From an uncultured bacterium (lineage in GTDB: Bacteria; Vulcanimicrobiota; CADAWZ01), in contig CASEKF010000055.1 of NCBI GenBank assembly GCA_949288455.1, positions 1 to 10,278 on the forward strand: DNA of 10,278 nt. Reading direction: 5' to 3'. Of this stretch, positions 1-6,583 are shown piece by piece. Under the pieces are notes generated by a model, which saw only the letters and a list, made by a program, of their open reading frames with translations, was not told the origin of the DNA and did not search any database. A program made the position numbers and the translations under genes. How positions within the stretch are numbered: the first letter of the stretch is position 1; each line of letters starts with the position of its first letter.

Positions 1-827
1 AGGCTCATGTCACAGGCGTTCCGTCAGGTTTTCCGGATTTAGATTACCTAACGGCAGGATTTCAAAACGGTAATCTCATAATTGTCGCTGCTCGTCCTAG
101 TATGGGCAAAACGGCGTTATGTTTAAATATGGCTCAAAATATGGCCATACGGGAAAGAATTCCGGTAGGAATCTTCAGCCTTGAAATGCCTAAAGAAGAA
201 CTCGCGCAAAGATTTCTATGTTCCCAAGCGAGAATAGACGGCAAAAGGCTAAAGACAGGTCATCTTCAGGAAACGGACTGGTCTCGACTAACCACGGCTA
301 TTAACGCTCTATCAGACGCGCCTATATATATAGACGATTCGAGCAACTTATCCGTTATGGAAATTCGCTCTAAAGCCAGGCGAATGAAAAGTAAACATAA
401 CATAGGAATAATCATAATAGATTATCTTCAGCTTATGAAAGGCAATCCTATATTTAAAGGAGACGTAAATAAAGAAGTATCTGATATTTCCAGACAGCTC
501 AAAGCTCTGTCAAAAGAGCTTAATATTCCGGTGATAGCTTTGGCGCAGCTGAACAGAGCCGTAGAAAGCCGCACGGACAAACGCCCAATGTTGTCGGATT
601 TAAGGGACTCCGGAGGTATAGAGCAAGACGCGGATCTCGTTTGTTTTATTTATAGAGATAGTTACTACACCAAAAAAGAAGATAATAAAGTCAGCGAAAT
701 AATAATAGCGAAACACAGAAACGGACCTGTCGCCACAGTAAATTTAGTATTTCTAAATCAATACGCAACGTTCGTTTCAATGGATAATAAATTCACCGCT
801 AATAACTTTGCCTCCAATACAATTTAA
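1..827 (+). CDS. dnaB: Replicative DNA helicase DnaB, C-terminal RecA-like domain (5' partial)
   Basis: The reading frame is open from base 3, so the gene begins outside the window; 274 residues are visible of a family usually about 440-470 aa long. The fragment starts with TGVPSGFPDLD, typical of the start of the DnaB RecA-fold domain. Walker A is ARPSMGKTA (fragment residues 30-38), followed by GIFSLEMP. Walker B is IIIIDYLQLM (catalytic-strand Asp at fragment residue 140). The later signatures ALAQLNRAVE, SDLRDSGGIEQDADLV and the KHRNGP motif near the C-terminus are all present. DnaB is the hexameric ring helicase that unwinds DNA ahead of the replisome and recruits primase. The N-terminal primase-interacting domain is off-window. 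No intein interrupts the visible part. The stop lies 10 nt before prmA, suggesting co-transcription. Confidence 0.96.
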   Translation, partial: AHVTGVPSGFPDLDYLTAGFQNGNLIIVAARPSMGKTALCLNMAQNMAIRERIPVGIFSLEMPKEELAQRFLCSQARIDGKRLKTGHLQETDWSRLTTAINALSDAPIYIDDSSNLSVMEIRSKARRMKSKHNIGIIIIDYLQLMKGNPIFKGDVNKEVSDISRQLKALSKELNIPVIALAQLNRAVESRTDKRPMLSDLRDSGGIEQDADLVCFIYRDSYYTKKEDNKVSEIIIAKHRNGPVATVNLVFLNQYATFVSMDNKFTANNFASNTI

Positions 828-837
828 GGAAAAAGAT

Positions 838-1701
838 ATGGATTATAACAAAGCGACTATAACGGCGGCCGAAAAAAATATCGAAGCGATAGAAGCGGCC
901 TTAACTCTCAGCCAAATAAACGGATGGGAAGAAACCGGAAAAAATGGAACCGTTGAAATTATTTTTTATTTCACGCAAGATACTTGCGGCGAAGAAAAAT
1001 TTAATTCGGCAATCGAAAGACTTAAAGAAATTCCTAACGTCAAAATAAATCGTTCCGTTTTAAAAGGAGAAGACTGGGAAAACGGTTGGAAAAAAAATTT
1101 TAAGCCTAAAAAGATAGGCAAAATTATAGTAACGCCGCCATGGGAACATCCAACGTCCAAACCGGACGAACATATTATATCAATAGAGCCCGGAATGGCT
1201 TTCGGGACAGGCGAACATGCAACTACGTCTCTTTGTATAGAGCTAATTCAAAAATACATAAAAAAAGGCTGGAATATGATAGATTTAGGAACCGGTTCCG
1301 CAATTCTATCAATGACCGGAGCTTTGCTTGGCGCGAACAGAACGGTAGGCATAGACAATGATCCCGAAGCCGCTGCGGAAGCGTCCGAAAATATAAAAAA
1401 GATGAGATTGTCAGATAAAATAAATATAATTATTGGAGACGCTCAGAAGGACGTAGAAGGAACATTCGATATAGCGGCGGCAAATTTATTTTTGTGTCAA
1501 GTAATATCGCTCATACGAGACGGCTTGCCTTTTTTAAATAAGGAAGGAATATTCATAGGCTCCGGAATAACCTCAGATCAAACTCAAGAAATAGAAACGG
1601 CGATAAACCAAAGCGGCTTTTTAAAATTACTTGAAATCAAGCGGGAAGGTCTATGGATAGCTTTCGCCGCCGAAAAAATAAAATGCGCAGGATCTTTATA
1701 A
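838..1701 (+). CDS. prmA: Ribosomal protein L11 methyltransferase PrmA
   Basis: A 287-residue class I SAM-dependent methyltransferase, normal for PrmA. In this family the enzyme trimethylates amino groups of ribosomal protein L11 in the cytoplasm. The N-terminal substrate-recognition part (about 1-90) ends in EDWENGWKKNFKP, the conserved PrmA linker motif. PGMAFGTGEHATT (118-130) is the family hallmark, followed by the SAM-binding motif IDLGTGSAILS (148-158) and the acidic GIDNDPEA (171-178) at the end of strand 2. AANLFL (214-219) stands where the ANILA-type motif normally sits. I chose ATG 838 over the in-frame ATG 808 because AAGGA at 826-830 is 7 nt upstream, and because 808 would start inside dnaB and add an unconserved tail. 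The gene overlaps rsmE by 19 nt at its 3' end. Confidence 0.95.
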   Translation: MDYNKATITAAEKNIEAIEAALTLSQINGWEETGKNGTVEIIFYFTQDTCGEEKFNSAIERLKEIPNVKINRSVLKGEDWENGWKKNFKPKKIGKIIVTPPWEHPTSKPDEHIISIEPGMAFGTGEHATTSLCIELIQKYIKKGWNMIDLGTGSAILSMTGALLGANRTVGIDNDPEAAAEASENIKKMRLSDKINIIIGDAQKDVEGTFDIAAANLFLCQVISLIRDGLPFLNKEGIFIGSGITSDQTQEIETAINQSGFLKLLEIKREGLWIAFAAEKIKCAGSL

Positions 1702-2396
1702 ACCCTTCGGACATTCTCGGCAATAAAATAAAAGCCGGAGAAGAAGCAATGAAGCATCTAATATCGGTATTAAGGCTTTCCGTAGGCGATAAATTCTCGG
1801 CTACTGACGGAGCCGGAAACGAATACGACGCCGAAATTACCAATATAGAAAAGAAATGCTTTGAAGCGATTATCTTAAGGAGATATTCAAAGAATAATAC
1901 CGGAAAAATAATAAACCTGTATTTAAGTCTTATCAAAATTTCCAGATTCGAATACGCGCTGGAAAAAGCTAGCGAAATAGGAGCTAACAAAATTATTCCG
2001 ATACAAGCTCAAAGGTCTCTAAATATTAATTTAGGATCTTCCAGGCTTACAAGATGGTCGTCGATCGTCAATCAGGCCACGCGACAAAGTTCGGGAACGG
2101 TAAGTCCGGCGATAGAAAACAAAATGACTTTTTCAGACGCGATAAAAGAAGCGTCAAAACGAGGACTCATAGTTTTAGCGGATCCGGCGACCCCGTTAAA
2201 TTTGAACGATTCCAGAGAGAAACTCAAAATAAATAACGAGATAAATTTATTTATAGGTCCGGAAGGCGGATTTTCTCCCGAAGAGCTTAAGTATGCGACG
2301 GACTTCGGAGCCGTAACATTTTCTCTCGGAGACAGAATACTGAGAACGGAAACGGCCGCCGCAGTGATTACCGCGATATTAAAATACCGTTTATAA
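1683..2396 (+). CDS. rsmE: 16S rRNA (uracil1498-N3)-methyltransferase RsmE
   Basis: A 237-residue SPOUT-family enzyme of typical RsmE length; the family methylates N3 of U1498 in helix 44 of 16S rRNA. The N-terminus MRRIFINP opens a PUA-like domain (about 1-70). The knotted methyltransferase domain includes LIKISRFEYALEKASEIG (residues 83-100), the helix RLTRWSSIVNQATRQS (121-136), the SAM-binding loop IGPEGGFSPEE (191-201), and the C-terminal signature LGDRILRTETAA (215-226). ATG 1683 gives the standard family N-terminus; the longer in-frame start at 1653 lies deep inside prmA and adds ten charged residues. There is no strong Shine-Dalgarno, and the start overlaps the prmA 3' end by 19 nt, so translational coupling is likely. 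Pairing of prmA with rsmE is common in bacteria and fits a shared ribosome-modification role. Confidence 0.95.
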   Translation: MRRIFINPSDILGNKIKAGEEAMKHLISVLRLSVGDKFSATDGAGNEYDAEITNIEKKCFEAIILRRYSKNNTGKIINLYLSLIKISRFEYALEKASEIGANKIIPIQAQRSLNINLGSSRLTRWSSIVNQATRQSSGTVSPAIENKMTFSDAIKEASKRGLIVLADPATPLNLNDSREKLKINNEINLFIGPEGGFSPEELKYATDFGAVTFSLGDRILRTETAAAVITAILKYRL

Positions 2397-2424
2397 CACA
2401 AGACCATATTTTTATATTTTTTAA

Positions 2425-2931
2425 ATGACTTCAAAATTAAAAAAAATAATATCGACCGGAATATTTATCGCTATTGGGATTATTCTTCCGCAAATTTTTC
2501 ATTTACTATCCATAAGCGGCAAAATCTTTCTTCCGATGCATATACCAATTTTCATATGCGGAATGACTTGCGGAGGGATCTACGGATTTTACGCGGGTAT
2601 AATAACCGTAGCGATATCGTCAGTTATAACCGGGGCTCCGGTTCCTTATCCGGAAGGCGTCGCAATGTGCGCGGAACTAGCGGCATACGGGTTCGTCAGC
2701 GGTTACGTATATAAAAGAACAAAATTAGCCGCGTTCGCTTTGATTGCGGCTATGATCTCAGGAAGGATAATATACGGAACGATAAAATATCTGACGCTGC
2801 TAAATTCCGGAGTCGCTTACGGATTAGAAACGTTTATAGCGGCTTCTTTCTTAGTTTGTATGCCCGGAATCCTTTTTCAGTTTATCACCGTACCGGTGAT
2901 AGTCAAGATTTTATCCAGAGCAAAAACATAA
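2425..2931 (+). CDS. ECF transporter S component (vitamin/cofactor-binding membrane protein, substrate unknown)
   Basis: A 168-residue hydrophobic protein with about five or six membrane segments (roughly 8-28, 36-56, 57-74, 82-97, 101-119, 138-163). The stretch LPMHIPIFICG, followed by GFYAGIITVAIS, then EGVAMCAELAAYGFVSGYVY and MISGRIIYG, matches the conserved pattern of a substrate-binding S-component family of energy-coupling factor transporters, which capture vitamins or related small molecules at high affinity. No EcfA ATPase or EcfT gene is in the window, so it would have to use a shared energising module encoded elsewhere (group II ECF arrangement). The gene starts 28 nt after rsmE and has no recognisable Shine-Dalgarno (upstream is almost pure A/T), so read-through or coupling from rsmE is plausible. 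The TAA stop at 2929-2931 abuts the stop codon of the opposing gene. The substrate cannot be read from the sequence. Confidence 0.8.
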   Translation: MTSKLKKIISTGIFIAIGIILPQIFHLLSISGKIFLPMHIPIFICGMTCGGIYGFYAGIITVAISSVITGAPVPYPEGVAMCAELAAYGFVSGYVYKRTKLAAFALIAAMISGRIIYGTIKYLTLLNSGVAYGLETFIAASFLVCMPGILFQFITVPVIVKILSRAKT

Positions 2932-3918
2932 TTATTTTCTCACGTTGACCTTAAAGGGAATATCCGCGATTCCATACTCCGACGTAAGTCTTATAACTCC
3001 GGAAGTAACTCCCAAAGGAAGTTTCTTAGTATCTACGACAAGAAGAATATTGCGTTCTTTAGTTACCTCTAAGAGTTCCTCTACCGGATCTATTACATAA
3101 TCCGGATATGTCAAAACGGCGTTGAACGACTTTTGTCCAGAATTTGAAACCTTAAATTTGCCTCTAGCTCTTTTACCCTGTTTAACCGTGCCCAAATCGA
3201 CGCTTGTAGAAGTAACTATAATAGGATCGTCTTTTCTAGGTTTCACCTTAAAAGATATAGGAATCTTAATCGTTCCTCCGTTGCTCTTTAAAAGAATATC
3301 TCCCGTATAAGTATCCGGAAGCAAATCTTTTGTAATAACTCTAAAGAACAAAGGGACTTTCTGCCCGGAGGACAGCGTCAAGGTTTTCTCGGTTATCAGC
3401 CAAGAAGGAAACTCCAAAGATATATCTAGCGTACCGGATCCAATATTCTCAACCGTAAATTTGTCAAGAGGATTTGTGCCTCTCTCAATTTCCTTCAAAT
3501 CAACATTATCTATGTCAACTTTTAGATACGGGTCGTTTCTTCCCTCAATAACGGTGCATAAAGCCGTAATCGTTTTGCTTTCAGAACCTATATGAGCCGC
3601 GAAACTTACTTCTCCTTTATACTCTCCGGGAGCAAGCGAAGAGGAATCTACGGTAAAACATATTTCGCATTTCTGCTTTGGAGAAAGAGCCAGCTCCATT
3701 GGCGAAATAGATATCCACTTACTATTAGAATTAACCGCTCCTAAAAAAGGAGAATTGGAATTATTGACAACTTCAATAGTTACCGTTTTCGACTTAGGTC
3801 TAGTGAGAAGACCAAAATTAACGTTTGCTTCAGATATCTCCAGTTCAGCGTACGACGGAGAAAAACAAATTAAAAAAAATAAAGTTATACAAAAAGATAA
3901 TAAAAAACGGCCTTTCAT
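2932..3918 (-). CDS. Secreted protein with three tandem Ig-like (BACON/ASH-like) domains
   Basis: 328 residues. A clear Sec signal peptide (Lys/Arg start, hydrophobic 5-19, predicted type I cleavage after S-Y-A at 22-24; no lipobox) sends it across the inner membrane. The mature part is three divergent repeats of about 95 residues: 25-122, 132-225 and 230-327. Each begins with a strand, then a V(N/D)LG/FG-type turn, a K-rich strand ending in xVxNxGxxx, an aromatic or Trp followed by a proline-containing loop, and an LPxGxYxGxIxLxS strand pair. This beta-sandwich pattern resembles BACON/ASH (abnormal spindle-like) domains, usually linked to binding of carbohydrate, protein or cell surface. There is no catalytic motif. 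The start is decided by a perfect GGAGGTGA Shine-Dalgarno at 3923-3930. The upstream minus-strand gene ends 38 nt earlier, so the two probably form an operon. Confidence 0.75.
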   Translation of the reverse strand: MKGRFLLSFCITLFFLICFSPSYAELEISEANVNFGLLTRPKSKTVTIEVVNNSNSPFLGAVNSNSKWISISPMELALSPKQKCEICFTVDSSSLAPGEYKGEVSFAAHIGSESKTITALCTVIEGRNDPYLKVDIDNVDLKEIERGTNPLDKFTVENIGSGTLDISLEFPSWLITEKTLTLSSGQKVPLFFRVITKDLLPDTYTGDILLKSNGGTIKIPISFKVKPRKDDPIIVTSTSVDLGTVKQGKRARGKFKVSNSGQKSFNAVLTYPDYVIDPVEELLEVTKERNILLVVDTKKLPLGVTSGVIRLTSEYGIADIPFKVNVRK

Positions 3919-3922
3919 TAAA

Positions 3923-3930
3923 TCACCTCC
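3923..3930 (-). promoter_or_regulatory. Consensus Shine-Dalgarno of the Ig-like-domain gene
   Basis: On the minus strand the sequence reads GGAGGTGA, full complementarity to the usual 16S 3' end, with TTTA between it and the ATG at 3918-3916. It fixes the start just before the signal peptide and predicts strong translation. Confidence 0.85.
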
Positions 3931-3956
3931 AAATTTTATCCAAAATAACGGCTATA

Positions 3957-4352
3957 TCACAAATCTAATCTATCTTTCAAACTCTGAGGCAATTCCGGCA
4001 ATTTCTGAGTTATATAGGACGAAGAGTTAAAAACCGACTTAGAAGATTTTATCTCTACTACAGGAGGAGACGGAAACGAAAATTTTTTATCTTTGTCGTT
4101 TATACTCGCTCCGTCAGATAGAACTGATTCTCTTATCATTCTCTCCATATTCTGATAAATATTACGATTATTTTCTTCCAAAGCCTCGGAAAAAGCTTCG
4201 ACAATATAATTTCTGAAAACCCAATCCGCAAGAGCCGATATTTCCACGGGATCTTCCGAAGAGCCGATGACTTCGTCAAGTCGATTCATAAACGCATCGT
4301 CGTTTTTCTCAAAATATTCCCTTAAAAAAGTTCTTACGTCAAACTCCTGCAT
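3957..4352 (-). CDS. Hypothetical helical protein, unknown function
   Basis: 131 residues, not recognised. Residues 1-80 are rich in charged and hydrophobic residues spaced as helices (for example FDVRTFLREYFEKN, then ADWVFRNYIVEAFSEALEENN). Residues 82-120 are Ser/Lys/Pro-rich and probably disordered, and a short helix LPELPQSLKDRLDL closes the chain. There is no signal peptide or membrane segment, so it is predicted cytoplasmic. The start is supported by AAAGAGG (minus strand, 4359-4365) 6 nt upstream. It is the first gene of a minus-strand pair with the secreted Ig-like protein 38 nt downstream; its role may relate to that product, but nothing in the sequence says how. Confidence 0.65.
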   Translation of the reverse strand: MQEFDVRTFLREYFEKNDDAFMNRLDEVIGSSEDPVEISALADWVFRNYIVEAFSEALEENNRNIYQNMERMIRESVLSDGASINDKDKKFSFPSPPVVEIKSSKSVFNSSSYITQKLPELPQSLKDRLDL

Positions 4353-4698
4353 AAAAAACCTCTTTAAACGACATAAATTATTAATGCAATATTCTGCAAA
4401 TTAAATAAAAACCTTTTTTAGCTAAGCTCCATTCAAAATTTTGCGTTATTAATCGATAGTATATATTTAAACAAAGTCCAATAAACTATAAACGTCAAAT
4501 TTGAAACATTACCGAAACGAGTTTACGCTATAATATTTTAATATTAAAGGACAGATAATTCGCTAATAAAAGGAATATATACGTTAACAAAGAATTTTGT
4601 AATTATAAATCGACAAGATTATTAGCAAAACTCAAATCAAACGTCAATCTTTTAAAGCCGCATAAGCAAATTTAATTTTTCATAAGGAGCAAATAATA
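4353..4698. other. Divergent intergenic region with regulatory sequence for both flanking operons
   Basis: 346 nt, strongly AT-rich, with no convincing ORF or hairpin. On the plus strand the best promoter element is a consensus -10 TATAAT at 4529-4534; the only TTGAAA-like hexamer (4501-4506) is 22 nt away, too far for a standard promoter, so this would need an activator or is a chance match. It would give a leader of about 155 nt before the fic-like gene. On the minus strand TATACT (about 4457-4462, read from the complement) is a weak -10 candidate without a good -35. A good ribosome-binding site, AAGGAG at 4684-4689, ends the region. Confidence 0.5.
4684..4689 (+). promoter_or_regulatory. 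Shine-Dalgarno of the Fic-domain gene
   Basis: AAGGAG lies 9 nt before ATG 4699 and decides the start. It is the only strong ribosome-binding site of the three-gene cluster 4699-7294; the two downstream genes lack one. Confidence 0.8.
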
Positions 4699-5916
4699 AT
4701 GCCGGGAACAAGATACGATATATTCTTATTAGTGGCAGCTAACGGCGAAATCAACGCGGAAGAAGCTCAGAAAGCAGTCGATATAGACAAATATATACAA
4801 TTTCCTCAGGAAGTTGGAATACTTGTAAACAACAAACTGATCGAGCGCAACGGAAACATGCTGAAAATGCCTGAAAAAAGCGACGCGGCTAATCTGCTTT
4901 TTGATTTATTATCTTTCGCATTGACGTATAATATTAACTATAATAATTATACTTCAAGCTCAATGCAGCTGTTTCTTGAAGAAACATATAATCAAAACTT
5001 TTTTACGTATTCGTCCCTTCAGCAAAAAGACGAAGTTAAGACGGCTAATCTCTCTATATTAAAAAAAGACGGGTTTTTGCTAATATATCAAGAATCTCCT
5101 TTCAGAGCGAAGATCATCAAAAACAGCTTCTTTGATCTTATTCTTCAGCTCAACGGCAGACAACCGGCTAAAGAGAATAAAAAACTTAAACCCGTCTCCG
5201 TCGAATCTCTTCTTATGGAAGAAATGATGAAAAGACAGATGAACTCAAAATTCGGCGGTAAAATCATCCCAGAGCCTAAAGAAGTAAAATATATCACGCA
5301 AGACGATCCTGTCAAAGGCGTTAAGCTATCGCTAACCGATTTTCAGCAGAATATAAAAAAACTTCTTGAAACCAGAAATCCCGATTCAATTAATAAAACG
5401 TTTAAGGATAATTTAGCCAAAGCTCAAGAGTACATGAAAACTCAAGTGGCAAAAGGCGTTCCGCTCTCCGTGGACTTAATCATGGAATACCATAAAATAT
5501 TAATGGACGATCCGTCCATAGGCGGCATATTAAGAACAGAGCCGGTTAAAATAACTGGCAATCCAAACTTTAAAATTTGCGATCACCGAAGAATACGCCA
5601 AGCCCTTGACAATCTGATCGACAAATACAATAAAGACAAAAAGAAATTCAAAGGACTTCCGGACGTAATCAAATTCGGAGCTTTTCTTCACAACGAAGTG
5701 CAGCACATTCATCCTTTCGTAGACGGCAACAGCCGTTTAACAAGACTTGTTTTAGAGCATTTCTGTTATCAAAATCGCCTTCCGAACTACGAAATACCGA
5801 TGGCCTATATAAGCCGATATACTCAACTTACAAAGGGAGCTAAAAAACGCGACGATAACAAATTATTTGAGCTGTTAAAAGAAATATTTTTATTCCAATT
5901 AAAAAACTCAAATTAG
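4699..5916 (+). CDS. Fic-domain protein (putative AMP/NMP-transferase) with variant active-site motif
   Basis: 405 residues. The C-terminal part (about 212-402) is a Fic fold: a flap with GGILRTEPVKITG (275-287) and the active-site loop HPFVDGNSRLTR (338-349), against the family consensus HxFx(D/E)GN(G/K)RxxR. His338, Asp342, Asn344, Arg346 and Arg349 are kept; the residue between Asn and Arg is Ser345. Fic enzymes usually transfer AMP or another nucleotide part onto a Ser, Thr or Tyr of a target protein. I see no [ST]xxxE[GN] autoinhibitory motif anywhere. The N-terminal half is not recognised: residues 1-57 look like a small winged-helix-type fold (TRYDIFLLVAANGEI, then VGILVNNKLIERNGNMLKM), and 60-200 is unassigned. 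No signal peptide, so cytoplasmic unless exported by another route. It leads a three-gene cluster (7-nt and 6-nt gaps). The target is unknown. Confidence 0.88.
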   Translation: MPGTRYDIFLLVAANGEINAEEAQKAVDIDKYIQFPQEVGILVNNKLIERNGNMLKMPEKSDAANLLFDLLSFALTYNINYNNYTSSSMQLFLEETYNQNFFTYSSLQQKDEVKTANLSILKKDGFLLIYQESPFRAKIIKNSFFDLILQLNGRQPAKENKKLKPVSVESLLMEEMMKRQMNSKFGGKIIPEPKEVKYITQDDPVKGVKLSLTDFQQNIKKLLETRNPDSINKTFKDNLAKAQEYMKTQVAKGVPLSVDLIMEYHKILMDDPSIGGILRTEPVKITGNPNFKICDHRRIRQALDNLIDKYNKDKKKFKGLPDVIKFGAFLHNEVQHIHPFVDGNSRLTRLVLEHFCYQNRLPNYEIPMAYISRYTQLTKGAKKRDDNKLFELLKEIFLFQLKNSN

Positions 5917-5923
5917 AATAATT

Positions 5924-6577
5924 ATGGTGCTAGCTGAAAATAGATGCGAAGAAAACGGTTTAACGGCCGGAATAGTAGCGATTATAAACGTAGAAGTAAA
6001 ACGGACGGAAGAAAATCAATTAAAAGAAATGCGAGATCTCATAGAATTGAGACAAGGCGGACAGCTGCCTGACCAGGAACTTTTACGTTCGGTCAGACAA
6101 ATGATCAAAAAGGGCGGTTTCAGTCCAAACGGCAGAAATAAACCTGCGAGCGAATATCTTATAAAAACGGCTAAAGACAACGCTTTCCCGTTTATAAATA
6201 ACGCGGTGGATTTAACTAATTACTTTTCCCTTCTATGGGGTCTGCCTATTTCTCTGTTGGATCTAGATTCTCTCTCCTGGGCTATAGACATTTCTTTGGG
6301 GCTTCCTGGAGAAAATTACGTTTTTAACAAATCCGGACAAATATTAGATCTCAACGGACTTATAACGATTAGGTCAAAAGACAATAAACCGCTGGGAAGT
6401 CCTATTAAGGACTCCATGGACGGCAAAATAACGCTAAACACAAAAAACATGGCCGGAATAATATACGCTCCGTCACATAAAATCGATAAAATAACTATCG
6501 AGAGTTTTTGCAGGGATTTTGCGGGAAAAGCTCGTTTGTTTCTCAACGCTTCCGAAACGGCGTCTTTTATCTTATAA
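5924..6577 (+). CDS. Free-standing B3/B4 (PheT editing-domain-like) protein
   Basis: 217 residues. FSPNGRNKPASEYLI (66-80), FPFINNAVDLTNYFSL (88-103) and GLPISLLDLDSL (106-117) match the B3/4 domain, which in the beta chain of phenylalanyl-tRNA synthetase hydrolyses Tyr-tRNA(Phe). Free-standing versions (COG3382-like) occur in bacteria and are usually annotated as tRNA-binding or editing-like, without a firm function. The B3/4 fold spans roughly 60-212; the N-terminal 60 residues include a charged helix. No other synthetase domains are present, so this is not PheT. No clear Shine-Dalgarno precedes ATG 5924, which starts 7 nt after the fic stop, suggesting coupled translation. No signal peptide or membrane segment. 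Substrate (mischarged tRNA, or another aminoacyl or nucleotide compound) unknown. Confidence 0.8.
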   Translation: MVLAENRCEENGLTAGIVAIINVEVKRTEENQLKEMRDLIELRQGGQLPDQELLRSVRQMIKKGGFSPNGRNKPASEYLIKTAKDNAFPFINNAVDLTNYFSLLWGLPISLLDLDSLSWAIDISLGLPGENYVFNKSGQILDLNGLITIRSKDNKPLGSPIKDSMDGKITLNTKNMAGIIYAPSHKIDKITIESFCRDFAGKARLFLNASETASFIL

Positions 6578-6583
6578 CATACT

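Noticed and set aside
808-837. Upstream in-frame ATG extending prmA by ten residues.
   Set aside because: It lies inside dnaB and has no ribosome-binding site; ATG 838 has AAGGA at 7 nt and gives the expected family length.
1653-1682. Upstream in-frame ATG extending rsmE.
   Set aside because: It adds Arg/Lys-rich residues not typical of the family; MRRIFINP from 1683 is the normal RsmE N-terminus.
4501-4534. TTGAAA ... TATAAT as a standard promoter for the fic gene.
   Set aside because: The spacer is 22 nt, well outside the 16-18 nt optimum; only the -10 element was noted, at low confidence.
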